Notes under the pieces: generated by a model
Seen by the model: only the letters and a program-made list of their open reading frames with translations
The model's database searches: none
What the model was told of the DNA's origin: nothing
Program-made: the position numbers and the translations under genes
Part shown: one piece after another, positions 1 through 5,783 of the stretch
How the letters are laid out: each line of letters begins with the position of its first letter
Position numbering within the stretch: the stretch's first letter is position 1
From: Candidatus Parcubacteria bacterium
Lineage (GTDB): Bacteria; Patescibacteriota; Patescibacteriia; JAACEG01
Direction of reading: 5' to 3'
DNA length: 11,888 nucleotides
Assembly (NCBI GenBank): GCA_023142625.1
Contig: JAGLJD010000033.1
Location: forward strand, 1-11,888

Positions 1-2141
1 GTATTTCCCGCTTTATCTGCCGCGCGGACTTGAAAATAGACAGTATTCCAGTCATTAACGCTGAAATTAAAAATTGTACTTGTGCTGGTTGTCGCGATTA
101 TCCAATCCTGCCATTCGCCGCTATTAATTTTATATTGCAAATCAAAACTTTCTATTCCGCTAACGATTGTTGAACTCGCATTTGCATCATCGCCGCTCCA
201 ATTAACGGTAAATCCTGTTTTATTATAATCATTTTTTAAGTTATCTATGGTTGAACTCGGCGCTGTCGCGTCAACAATCCAATAATGAATTATTGAACTG
301 CTGACATTGCCTGCTTGATCAATTCCTTTAACTTCCAAACTGTGCGTATCTTCGGATAAACCGCTAATTGTGGAACTGGCAGAGCAGGCTTGCCAATCTT
401 CGCTGTCTAATTTTCGTTGAAAAATAATATTGTCTTCGTTTGCCGCTATCTCAAAATACGCTTCCGTGGAACTTGAAAAATATGGAGGGCTGCTGATTAT
501 GCTCACGGTCGGCGCGATAGTGTCTAAAATCGGAATAATCTCCCATTCATATTCGGGAGGACTGTCTTCAATGTTTCCTGCTAAATCCGCTGCTTTTACT
601 CTGAAAATATTCAGCCCTAAATCCAAATTATCGTATTCAAGAGGAGAAAAACAGATCTGCCACTCTCCGCTGTTCAATTGGCAATTAAAAACAGCCTCCT
701 CAGAAGCTGAAAATTCGAATTCAGCAATATTAAAATTGCTTGGATTGTTCGGGTTTTTAGTTATTGTCGTAATTGGCGAGACAGAATCGCCGCCTCCTCC
801 TCCGAAAAAGACAAAATTGCTCGGTTTAACTTGCGCCGCCTGTTCGTTCGGATTGCTCTCTTTATTGGCAAATTCAGCGTTTGGATCGCCGCCAATCTGA
901 ATTTTTTCATCTTTTTTGCCTGTTTTTTCAACAACTTTTTTATCACAGACTCCGGAAAACAGCCCGCGGCTGTTCTGTTCCGCTGAATTATAAGCGAGCT
1001 GTATGCTGTCTTTTCGCATTTCGTCAATCATAACAGGACAATTTTTCCAGCCCGGCTGGCAAAAAAAAGTTTCTGCTAATCCCTCAAGCGCTAATCGTTC
1101 ATTTATAAACATATCTCCTGAATAAACATATCTTAACAGCCGCCCGTATCTATCCTTGTCTGCTCCGGAATCTTTAACGAGTTTTAATTCTCCTATTTCC
1201 AAAAGCTGGATATTCCTTATTCTCGCAACCCACGCCAAGCATTCATCGTCTTGCGGTCCGGGTTTTCCTAATTCTGGCGTATCAATGCCGATATACCGCA
1301 CTTTTTCACCAGAGGTTAAAACGATGGTGTCTCCGTCTATCACATAATCAACTGTTGTTTTACTCTGATTTTCAACCTGTTTTTCCTCTTTTTTGATTAA
1401 AGCGCTCGGTTTTTTCGCGGCTTGAGCAATATTATCTTGCTTTTTCTCCTCTTTAACATATTTATTTTTATTATCAATCTGCTGCGGCTCAACTGAATTA
1501 TCCGCGATAATAACTGGCTCCGGCTTGCTTTCGTCTTTTTCAGCCGCGGACAGCACTTTTCCGCCTGAATTTTCAGGTTTGCCCGGCTCTTTTGAAGTTT
1601 TTTCGCTCTTTAATGTTATTTTAGCGGCTCCCGCGATCGCTTTCTTTGTCGCGTCCGCTATAATTTCTCTTCCTGATTCAACAACAAGCGCGCTGTAAAT
1701 AAACGCTTCTTTTGCCGTGTTAAAAGCGTCTACCAATGTTTTAGATGCTATTTTTCTGCTAACGAAAAAAGTGTCGCCCCAAGTATATTTTACTCTGTCA
1801 AACTGATTTTTTGACAGCCCATTTTTAAACTTGCTCCAAACGCTTAATTTTTTCTGCGCGCTTTTCTCTTTGTCAATTTTTTCAAATTCTTTAATAAAAT
1901 AATCTATCGCGCCAGCGCTATATCCAACTGCCTGCGGATAAAGCATATTCCAATAGTCAAGATTAAGTTTAAGATCGTCATTATATTTAAAAATTGGCTT
2001 AATAGAACTATCATCAATAATACAAACTTTATAATTTGACCCATTAAGTTTTTTTACTAAATATTTTATTTTTAAATTATTAAACTCTTCTTCTACTATT
2101 TGATAATTTTCTACATTTCTAATATCTATCCTCAATTCAAT
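1..2141 (-). CDS. Secreted multidomain thermonuclease / Ig-like repeat protein, 5' truncated by IS30 and 3' beyond the window
   Basis: The minus-strand frame is open for 713 codons from the TAA at 2144-2142 to the left edge, so both ends are missing. Residues about 63-77 carry YWNMLYPQAVGYSAG, a block I recall following zinc-dependent phospholipase-like domains in large bacterial surface proteins; that upstream domain is absent. A charged Lys/Glu/Pro linker follows (about 175-262). Residues about 264-400 are a complete staphylococcal-nuclease (thermonuclease) domain: DGDT at 269-272, VRYIGIDTPE with Arg282, Asp287 and Glu290, and YGR with Arg334 match the catalytic Asp/Arg/Asp/Glu/Arg set. 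After a GGGGG hinge (447-451) come at least three Ig/FN3-like repeats, each with an 'F-V-A-D-AGN' style ending, for example near 1-60 and 570-600. Likely role: extracellular or surface nucleic-acid hydrolysis, perhaps for nucleotide salvage. No proper start remains. The first options are TTG at 2135-2133, on the IS boundary, or ATG at 1946, so the gene may be dead or driven from the IS. Confidence 0.85.
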   Translation of the reverse strand, partial: MELRIDIRNVENYQIVEEEFNNLKIKYLVKKLNGSNYKVCIIDDSSIKPIFKYNDDLKLNLDYWNMLYPQAVGYSAGAIDYFIKEFEKIDKEKSAQKKLSVWSKFKNGLSKNQFDRVKYTWGDTFFVSRKIASKTLVDAFNTAKEAFIYSALVVESGREIIADATKKAIAGAAKITLKSEKTSKEPGKPENSGGKVLSAAEKDESKPEPVIIADNSVEPQQIDNKNKYVKEEKKQDNIAQAAKKPSALIKKEEKQVENQSKTTVDYVIDGDTIVLTSGEKVRYIGIDTPELGKPGPQDDECLAWVARIRNIQLLEIGELKLVKDSGADKDRYGRLLRYVYSGDMFINERLALEGLAETFFCQPGWKNCPVMIDEMRKDSIQLAYNSAEQNSRGLFSGVCDKKVVEKTGKKDEKIQIGGDPNAEFANKESNPNEQAAQVKPSNFVFFGGGGGDSVSPITTITKNPNNPSNFNIAEFEFSASEEAVFNCQLNSGEWQICFSPLEYDNLDLGLNIFRVKAADLAGNIEDSPPEYEWEIIPILDTIAPTVSIISSPPYFSSSTEAYFEIAANEDNIIFQRKLDSEDWQACSASSTISGLSEDTHSLEVKGIDQAGNVSSSIIHYWIVDATAPSSTIDNLKNDYNKTGFTVNWSGDDANASSTIVSGIESFDLQYKINSGEWQDWIIATTSTSTIFNFSVNDWNTVYFQVRAADKAGN

Positions 2142-2155
2142 TTAGAAGCGCAACT
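2136..2155 (+). repeat. Left terminal inverted repeat of the IS30 element
   Basis: It begins TTCAATTTAGAAG and ends GCGCAAC. It pairs with the right end at 3191-3210, the shared core being AAG-y-GCAAC. The in-frame TAA that ends the open frame of the disrupted minus-strand gene (2144-2142) lies inside this repeat. Confidence 0.75.
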
Positions 2156-2175
2156 TTAAGTGCTATACTTAAAGT
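2153..2175 (+). promoter_or_regulatory. Transposase promoter with overlapping 9-bp inverted repeat
   Basis: ACTTTAAGT at 2153-2161 and ACTTAAAGT at 2167-2175 are exact reverse complements around a 5-base loop. The loop and right arm hold an extended -10, TGC followed by TATACT (2164-2169). Transcription would begin near 2176, about three bases before the ATG at 2179, so the transposase message is predicted to be nearly leaderless. The palindrome covers the -10 and could be an operator, or a hairpin that blocks translation of read-through RNA. No good -35 is evident; an extended -10 can work without one. Confidence 0.5.
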
Positions 2176-2178
2176 TAT

Positions 2179-3209
2179 ATGTCTAAAAAATACAAACACC
2201 TTAACCAAAAAGATCGCGACCGAATCTTTGAGTTGTTAAGGATGGGTAAAACCCAAAAAGATATTGGAAACATCATCGGTCGGCATAAATCAACTATTAG
2301 CCGCGAGTTAAACAGAAACAAGCATAAAAAACTTAAAACTTATCTTCCAGACAGCGCAGAAAAGAAAGCGGTTAAAAGAAAAATTAAAGGTCGAAAGAGA
2401 AGTTATCTTGAAAAAGATTTTAAATTGCGAGAGTATGTCATTGAAAAACTTAAAGATGACTGGTCTCCTAAACAGATTGAAGGCAGGGTCAAAACAGAAA
2501 TTGGAAAGTATATAAATTACGAAAGCATCTATCAATATATTTACAGTTTAGCAGGAAGAAAACAAAATTTAAAGCATTTTTTAAAAAAATCGCATAGAAT
2601 CAGACGAAAAAAGAACAACAGGAAAATCAATAAAAGCAGAATTCTTAATCGCATTGATATTGATTTAAGGTCTAAAATAGTGGAAAAACGGAAGCAATTC
2701 GGGCATTGGGAGGGCGACAGCATGGCGTTTCAAGCTCATAAGCAACAATTAGCGACACAGACACAGAACGCAAAAGCAGGTTAACGGTAATCCTGCGCCC
2801 GAAAGATAAAACGGCTAAATCCAAAAGTGAAATCATCAATAAATATTTCAAACGATTCCCGATTGAAGCGCGAAAAACAATGACTTTTGACAACGGGCTG
2901 GAATTCGCGGATCATCAGGCGATAACAAAATCCATCGGAACTAAAATATTTTTCGCAAAACCTTATTCTTCGTGGCAAAGAGGAAGCAACGAGAACGGCA
3001 ACGGATTGATCCGCTGGTATCTTCCGAGAAACACAGATTTAAACTCCTTAACAGATGAGCAACTTAATGCTATTATGGAATTAATAAATAATCGTCCGAA
3101 AAAATGCCTCGGGTTTAAAACTCCTAATGAAATATTTTTAAATGAAATGAGCAAAATTTATAAATCAAAGCCTAATTTATTTAACAGTTCGGTTGCACTT
3201 AGAAGTTGA
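2179..3209 (+). pseudogene. IS30-family transposase, frameshifted
   Basis: The first part (2179 to about 2757) encodes an N-terminal helix-turn-helix with the IS30 hallmark IGRHKSTISREL (residues about 34-45), then SPKQI and the ESIYQYIY segment, and the start of the DDE domain GHWEGDS with the first catalytic Asp. The frame then runs into TAA at 2782-2784. Coding similarity resumes in another frame from about 2760, giving DTERKSRLTVILRPKDK, then TMTFDNG (second Asp) and SSWQRGSNENGNGLIRWYLP with the catalytic Glu, ending at the TGA at 3207-3209 inside the right inverted repeat. All three DDE residues are present, so one small indel (+2 or -1) near 2755-2766, in the tandem ACACAG ACACAG, explains the break. 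No -1 slippery heptamer is seen there. Cut-and-paste transposition would need a functional copy elsewhere, unless the indel is a sequencing error. Confidence 0.88.
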
Positions 3210-3210
3210 A
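3191..3210 (-). repeat. Right terminal inverted repeat of the IS30 element
   Basis: Read from the outside in on the minus strand it is TTCAACTTCTAAGTGCAACC and matches the left end with a few substitutions. The transposase stop codon (3207-3209) lies inside it, one base from the element's edge. Confidence 0.75.
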
Positions 3211-3217
3211 TGTAGCA

Positions 3218-3233
3218 TTGGTGTCAATGAAAA
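3218..3233. repeat. 16-bp direct repeat, copy 1 (beside the IS30 right end)
   Basis: TTGGTGTCAATGAAAA occurs here and again, identical and in the same orientation, at 3813-3828. The two copies bracket the toxin-antitoxin operon. This copy holds a TTGACA on the minus strand but its -10 region is replaced by the IS30 end at 3210. Confidence 0.7.
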
Positions 3234-3323
3234 AAACTCGCCCGCGGTTTGCGAGACGAGCCTTTAATTTTTGTGATTTTTATCCGCCCAAGGCGGACTA
3301 TGAAACTATCAAGAAATTTTGAA
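3230..3323 (-). terminator. 3'-UTR module and intrinsic terminator of the toxin gene
   Basis: Directly after the toxin stop the minus strand reads an AAATTTCTTGATAG block, a small hairpin TCCGCCTTGGGCGGA, AAAATCACAAAAATT, then a stem CTCG/CGAG (3257-3260 with 3237-3240) with an inner CGC/GCG, followed by seven T (3236-3230). The same order of blocks follows the NYN and S-layer-like genes. The outer stem is weaker here than at the S-layer-like copy. Confidence 0.7.
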
Positions 3324-3569
3324 TTATTGATGATTATTTATGTCAAAAACTACTAAAATATCATTATCAAGATATGCTAATGCCCGAAATTGCCTATTTA
3401 TTCTAAAATACCAAATTCCATCTTCTTTTGGTTTTCTTTTTTTGAAATCAGTTAAATAAAAACCGCCTGCTAAAAGAAAATTTTTAGCTTTTTTATACTG
3501 CCTTAATAAGTTTCTTTTTTCTAAATATAAAACGACTTCCTTCCTTTCAACTATTCTGATTATTTTCAT
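3324..3569 (-). CDS. RelE/ParE-superfamily toxin of a type II toxin-antitoxin pair
   Basis: The product is an 81-residue basic protein without a signal peptide. The C-terminal half, IWYFRINRQFRALAYLD then ILVVFDINNHQ, has the RelE/ParE pattern of basic beta strands (FRI-R-FRAL) and an aromatic or His-ending tail. Toxins of this fold are usually ribosome-dependent mRNA interferases or gyrase inhibitors; the sequence does not say which. Its ATG overlaps the upstream antitoxin stop by four bases (3566-3569), so the two are translationally coupled in the usual antitoxin-first order. I assign the superfamily by pattern, with no closer subfamily. Confidence 0.72.
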   Translation of the reverse strand: MKIIRIVERKEVVLYLEKRNLLRQYKKAKNFLLAGGFYLTDFKKRKPKEDGIWYFRINRQFRALAYLDNDILVVFDINNHQ

Positions 3570-3766
3570 ATATTCACAAAATGTGATTGATCTAATTTTT
3601 TAGTTTCGCTTATTTTTCTCTTCATTTTAAGTGTTGTTTCTTTGTCGTCTAATTCCATTAATTTCGTAAAATAAAAATGTTTTTCCAAGTAATCTTTAAA
3701 ATCTAAAATATTTTCAAATTTAGATTTTTTAATTTTAATATTTTCTTTAAATGTAATTGTAGTCAT
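3566..3766 (-). CDS. Probable antitoxin paired with the RelE-like toxin
   Basis: The product is a 66-residue charged protein (MTTITFKENIKIKKSKF...), with an extended N-terminal strand, a central helix-forming segment (FENILDFKDYLEKHF) and a Lys/Glu-rich C-terminal part ending SHFVNI. I do not recognise a named DNA-binding domain; the call rests on its size, its place upstream of the toxin and the four-base ATGA overlap. Such proteins usually bind their toxin through the C-terminal part and repress their own promoter. No Shine-Dalgarno precedes the ATG. A near-consensus promoter lies about 30 bp upstream of the ATG. Confidence 0.65.
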   Translation of the reverse strand: MTTITFKENIKIKKSKFENILDFKDYLEKHFYFTKLMELDDKETTLKMKRKISETKKLDQSHFVNI

Positions 3767-3794
3767 ATTTTTTTAATTATTTCTTATATTGCCT

Positions 3795-3822
3795 ATTATA
3801 TCAAATCAGCAGTTGGTGTCAA
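3795..3822 (-). promoter_or_regulatory. Sigma-70-type promoter of the toxin-antitoxin operon
   Basis: On the minus strand TTGACA (3822-3817) and TATAAT (3800-3795) are both perfect consensus hexamers, 16 bases apart, with TGA directly before the -10. Predicted transcription begins near 3788, about 20 bases before the antitoxin ATG. The -35 belongs to a 16-base repeat that also occurs at 3218-3233. Confidence 0.75.
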
Positions 3823-3828
3823 TGAAAA
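3813..3828. repeat. 16-bp direct repeat, copy 2 (toxin-antitoxin promoter)
   Basis: It is identical to 3218-3233 and contains the working -35 of the toxin-antitoxin promoter. The 611-bp span from copy 1 to copy 2 contains the whole operon and its terminator. Confidence 0.7.
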
Positions 3829-3944
3829 CGAATCATGAATTAGGAATTAAGGAAACATTAAACAAAATTTAATTCTTGACTAATTTCGCGGTCGCGCGCG
3901 TCGCTAAAAAATTAAAAATAGGAAAAAATATAAAAATAGGAAAA

Positions 3945-3982
3945 AGTTGACAAGATTGCGCGGTCGCATAATTTCGTCAACT
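3945..3982 (+). repeat. 38-bp imperfect palindrome, copy 1
   Basis: It begins AGTTGACAAGATTG and ends AATTTCGTCAACT, with GCGCGGTCGC in the middle. It differs from copy 2 (4085-4122) at only two of 38 positions, and both differences break a base pair, leaving two A/C mismatches in the stem. It is followed by a T-rich run. A degenerate partial relative (GACTAATTTCGCGGTCGC) lies at about 3878-3895. Confidence 0.7.
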
Positions 3983-4084
3983 ATTTTTATTCTTTTTATT
4001 TTATTTAATTTTTTGATTTTTAATCTTTTCTGATTTTTCTTTTTTTAATTTTTTTCTTTTTCTGGTTTAATATTAATTATTCAG
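3983..4084. other. T-rich, gene-free tract between two palindromes
   Basis: About 100 bases are made almost only of T and A with strong strand bias: the plus strand is T-rich with runs of up to seven T, very few G and a few C. I see no reading frame, promoter or structured RNA in it beyond the flanking palindromes. It could be an easily melted segment, a terminator tail or relaxed intergenic DNA. Confidence 0.5.
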
Positions 4085-4122
4085 AGTTGACGAGATTGTG
4101 CGGTCGCATAATTTCGTCAACT
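4085..4122 (+). repeat. 38-bp near-perfect palindrome, copy 2
   Basis: Eighteen consecutive pairs can form, from AGTTGACGA (4085-4093) with TCGTCAACT (4114-4122) inward to TGCG/CGCA, leaving a two-base centre. Two pairs are G-T, which are G-U in RNA from the plus strand but C-A mismatches in RNA from the minus strand. A T-rich stretch (CTTTATTTTTTATC) follows on the plus side. It could be a plus-strand terminator, a small structured RNA or a protein-binding palindrome. Confidence 0.7.
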
Positions 4123-4143
4123 CTTTATTTTTTATCTAAAAAC

Positions 4144-4182
4144 AAAACCCCACCCCAACTTAAAAAACTGAGACGGGGAATT
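4144..4182 (-). terminator. Weak hairpin terminator of the TPR gene
   Basis: On the minus strand AAAAATCGCAAAAAAATT is followed by CCCCGTCTCAG, a T-rich loop, then GTTGGGGTGGGG and TTTTG. Only the outer CCCC/GGGG pairs are solid; the inner stem has mismatches. The AAAATCGCAAA block is shared with the other terminator modules in this window, which supports the call. The stop of the TPR gene is about 100 bases upstream. Confidence 0.45.
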
Positions 4183-4283
4183 TTTTTGCGATTTTTATTT
4201 CTGCTAGATAGGCGTATCGCAATATGTCCCTACATTTATTTATTTAAATATTGCTCTATCTGTTCGCTTTTATATCCAGCTTT

Positions 4284-4829
4284 TTACATTTTCTCTAATT
4301 TCTTTAATATTTCAATGTCCTCTCCTCCTGTTTTTTGGAATTCAATATAATATTTCCAAGCGCTATCTTTGTCTTGCAGGATAATATAATTTTTTGTTAA
4401 AAACAGATATGTATTTGAATATTGTCCTTTAAAATTTTTGATAATTTCTAAATAATGATTATTTGCTTCTTCGCAGTCTTTCTTATATTCGTAAATTTTT
4501 GCGAGGTTATTATGATAAAGATATAGAACTGTCCCCTGTTTTTCGTAAGGATAACTTTTGTAAATTTCTATTGATTTATCAGTATTTCCTAAATACCTGT
4601 GAGCCCTTGCCAACTCAATATAATAATCAAAATTAGAGTTGTCTTCCTGAATTTTATCGCTCCATTTTTTAATATTATCTAAATTTTTTATGACTTCTTC
4701 CTGATTTATTCCAGCTTTTTGCATATAATATTTTATTCTGCTTTTCTCAATAATATCAAAATAAAAAACCGCAGACAAAATAGCGACAACAATTAAAAAT
4801 CCTAATAAAAATAATGCTTTCTTTTTCAT
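4284..4829 (-). CDS. Membrane-anchored tetratricopeptide-repeat protein
   Basis: The product is 181 residues. Residues 1-4 are basic and 5-24 form one hydrophobic segment (ALFLLGFLIVVAILSAVFYF), an uncleaved signal anchor that would place the rest outside the membrane. The remainder reads as helical hairpins of TPR type: about 67-98 (YYIELARAHRYLGNTDKSIEIY), 101-134 (YLYHNNLAKIYEYKKDCEEANNHY) and 138-168 (SNTYLFLTKNYIILQDKDSAWKYY). TPRs are protein-docking scaffolds, and the partner is not shown by the context. The protein is rich in Tyr, Lys and Asn, in keeping with the AT-rich DNA here. It stands alone, with a promoter at 4864-4892 and a weak terminator downstream. No Shine-Dalgarno precedes the ATG. 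Confidence 0.75.
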   Translation of the reverse strand: MKKKALFLLGFLIVVAILSAVFYFDIIEKSRIKYYMQKAGINQEEVIKNLDNIKKWSDKIQEDNSNFDYYIELARAHRYLGNTDKSIEIYKSYPYEKQGTVLYLYHNNLAKIYEYKKDCEEANNHYLEIIKNFKGQYSNTYLFLTKNYIILQDKDSAWKYYIEFQKTGGEDIEILKKLEKM

Positions 4830-4863
4830 AATAAATTAAATTAATGTTTATAAACCTGTTCCA

Positions 4864-4892
4864 AATATAACAAATCTATTTAAAATTTTCAA
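4864..4892 (-). promoter_or_regulatory. Promoter of the TPR gene
   Basis: On the minus strand TTGAAA (4892-4887) and TATATT (4869-4864) are separated by 17 bases, an ideal spacing. The start codon is 35 bases downstream of the -10. Confidence 0.5.
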
Positions 4893-4921
4893 TACTAAAA
4901 ACGGATAAAAAATTCTCAAAC

Positions 4922-5016
4922 AAAAAACCCCGCTGCGGTTTTTACACCGCAACGGGGAATTTTTTACGATTTTGATCCACCCAAGGCGGAATAAAAGCTA
5001 TCGCGAAACTTTGAGA
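4922..5016 (-). terminator. 3'-UTR module and strong intrinsic terminator of the NYN gene
   Basis: After the stop the minus strand reads CAAAGTTTCGCGATAGCTTTT, the small hairpin TCCGCCTTGGGTGGA, AAAATCGTAAAAAATT, and then a strong stem: CCCCG and GCGGT on one arm with ACCGC and CGGGG on the other (4957-4928), followed by six T (4927-4922). It is a textbook rho-independent terminator with the same leader blocks as the toxin and S-layer-like copies. Confidence 0.85.
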
Positions 5017-5562
5017 TTATAAATATTTTATAAATTTTTCAATATCTTCTTTTATTAATAATCTTGTAATATTAGCATTCTTCATTACGCCATAACTTGG
5101 TTGATGGGCAAATCCAATATATTCCACTTTTTTACCTAAACTCTTAACTTTCTTTATCGCTGGCACTAAATCTGTGTCAGATGATATTAACACTGCTTCA
5201 TCATAATAATTTTCATAAGCTCCTACAAGCAAATCAACTGCCATTTGAACATCTACGCCTTTTTCGTGATATTTGCCATTATTTTGCATTAAGTGACCTT
5301 TTTTAATAATAAAATTTCTTTTCAAATTATTAAATAACTTTCTTTGATTATTCCTAAGCGACATCCCTTTCTTATCTCTATTGTTCTTTGCCCTAATTAT
5401 TCCGACATAATATCTTAATGACATTATTTTTCTATCTCTTGCTAAAAATTTACAAAAATTAAAATAATTAAAATTAATTGTATTTTTTATATTAAGTTCC
5501 TTGTCTTTTAATTTAAAATATAAATTTCCGCCGTCAATATAAACTGCGACTTTTTTTATCAT
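5017..5562 (-). CDS. NYN/LabA-type (DUF88) PIN-like ribonuclease
   Basis: I start the gene at ATG 5562, giving 181 residues (MIKKVAVYIDGGNLYF). A longer TTG start at 5613 would translate straight through a terminator hairpin. NYN hallmarks are in order: YIDGGNLYF with Asp10 and Asn13 after the first strand; EKGVDVQMAVDLL with Asp104 and Asp110; and LISSDTDLVPAIK with Asp129 and Asp131. These acidic residues form the metal site of PIN-like nucleases, so RNA cleavage in the cytoplasm is the likely activity; the substrate cannot be told. The middle (about 60-95) is very basic and could bind RNA. A promoter lies at 5676-5706, and the roughly 107-base leader contains a complete terminator just before the ATG, suggesting regulated or rare expression. 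Confidence 0.8.
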   Translation of the reverse strand: MIKKVAVYIDGGNLYFKLKDKELNIKNTINFNYFNFCKFLARDRKIMSLRYYVGIIRAKNNRDKKGMSLRNNQRKLFNNLKRNFIIKKGHLMQNNGKYHEKGVDVQMAVDLLVGAYENYYDEAVLISSDTDLVPAIKKVKSLGKKVEYIGFAHQPSYGVMKNANITRLLIKEDIEKFIKYL

Positions 5563-5572
5563 AACATTATTT

Positions 5573-5620
5573 AAAAAACCCACCGGGGTTCCTCTGAAAA
5601 ACAGAGGAACCAAGAGTGGG
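5573..5620 (-). terminator. Leader terminator / possible attenuator before the NYN gene
   Basis: On the minus strand GGTTCCTCTG (5611-5602) and CAGAGGAACC (5596-5587) form a perfect 10-bp stem with a five-T loop. An outer CCCAC/GTGGG-type pairing (5620-5616 with 5583-5579) extends it, and six T follow (5578-5573). The run of T ends 10 bases before the NYN ATG, so the hairpin lies downstream of the predicted promoter and inside the leader. It either attenuates the NYN gene or is a mobile palindrome that landed there. Confidence 0.7.
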
Positions 5621-5625
5621 TGGTT

Positions 5626-5652
5626 TTAGCGAAAATAAGGAAGTTCATCCAT
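5626..5652 (-). CDS. Possible 8-residue leader peptide (MDELPYFR)
   Basis: ATG 5652 opens eight codons and stops with TAA at 5628-5626, six bases before the outer stem of the leader terminator. It lies within the predicted leader of the NYN gene. It has no Shine-Dalgarno, and such a short frame can occur by chance. The layout of a short peptide followed by a terminator resembles transcription attenuators, but no run of one regulatory amino acid is present. Confidence 0.2.
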   Translation of the reverse strand: MDELPYFR

Positions 5653-5675
5653 ATTATTTTCTTATTTCTAATATT

Positions 5676-5706
5676 ATTATATTAACATAAATAAAAAGTA
5701 TGTCAA
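5676..5706 (-). promoter_or_regulatory. Promoter of the NYN gene
   Basis: On the minus strand a consensus TTGACA (5706-5701) and TATAAT (5681-5676) occur 19 bases apart, slightly long; overlapping AT-rich hexamers closer in could serve instead. It begins three bases after the T-run of the terminator at 5709-5739, so this is a new transcription unit. Confidence 0.55.
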
Positions 5707-5708
5707 AT

Positions 5709-5739
5709 AAAAACCCCGCTCCGATGTTATATCGGAGCG
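5709..5739 (-). terminator. Second terminator downstream of the S-layer-like gene
   Basis: CGCTCCGAT (minus 5739-5731 arm) and ATCGGAGCG form a perfect 9-bp stem with a five-base loop, then GGGG and five T (5713-5709). With the hairpin at 5788-5821 it makes a double terminator after the very long upstream gene. Confidence 0.75.
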
Positions 5740-5783
5740 AAAAATTTTGCCCAAGAGTTTACGAATAAAAAATTAATGCTGAT

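Larger units (their letters stand above)
2136..3210 (+). mobile_element. IS30-family insertion sequence, about 1075 bp
   Basis: The element spans a transposase reading frame and is bounded by imperfect terminal inverted repeats. The left end reads TTCAATTTAGAAGCGCAAC and the right end, on the other strand, TTCAACTTCTAAGTGCAAC; 15 of 19 positions agree. The length is typical of the IS30 family. It sits at the 5' end of the thermonuclease/Ig gene on the opposite strand and cuts it off from any start. No clear short target duplication is visible (CAA on the left, TGT on the right), so the insertion is old or was followed by a local deletion. The exact outer bases are uncertain by a few nucleotides. 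Confidence 0.82.

Noticed and set aside
430..900. Plus-strand ORF of 156 codons, and others at 1156-1347 and 761-1027
   Set aside because: They lie opposite or in a different frame from the thermonuclease/Ig protein, whose frame shows clear family motifs throughout. Their own products are low-complexity and unrecognisable.
2755..2784. Programmed -1 frameshift in the IS30 transposase
   Set aside because: No X XXY YYZ slippery heptamer or downstream stem is present at the junction, and I know IS30 transposases as single-frame. A small indel is simpler.
2130..3216. Target-site duplication of the IS30 element
   Set aside because: The bases next to the inverted repeats (CAA and TGT) do not match, and no alternative boundary gave a convincing 2-3 bp duplication.
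3945..4122. CRISPR array
   Set aside because: There are only two near-identical 38-mers plus one degenerate relative, the interval of 102 bp is much too long and low in complexity for a spacer, and no cas gene is present.
4087..4350. Plus-strand ORF of 87 codons
   Set aside because: It runs through the palindrome, the terminator and the end of the TPR gene, and has no family resemblance.
5563..5613. Longer NYN protein starting at TTG 5613
   Set aside because: The extra 17 residues would be encoded by the terminator hairpin and its T-run. The ATG at 5562 directly precedes the conserved first strand (KKVAVYIDGGN).
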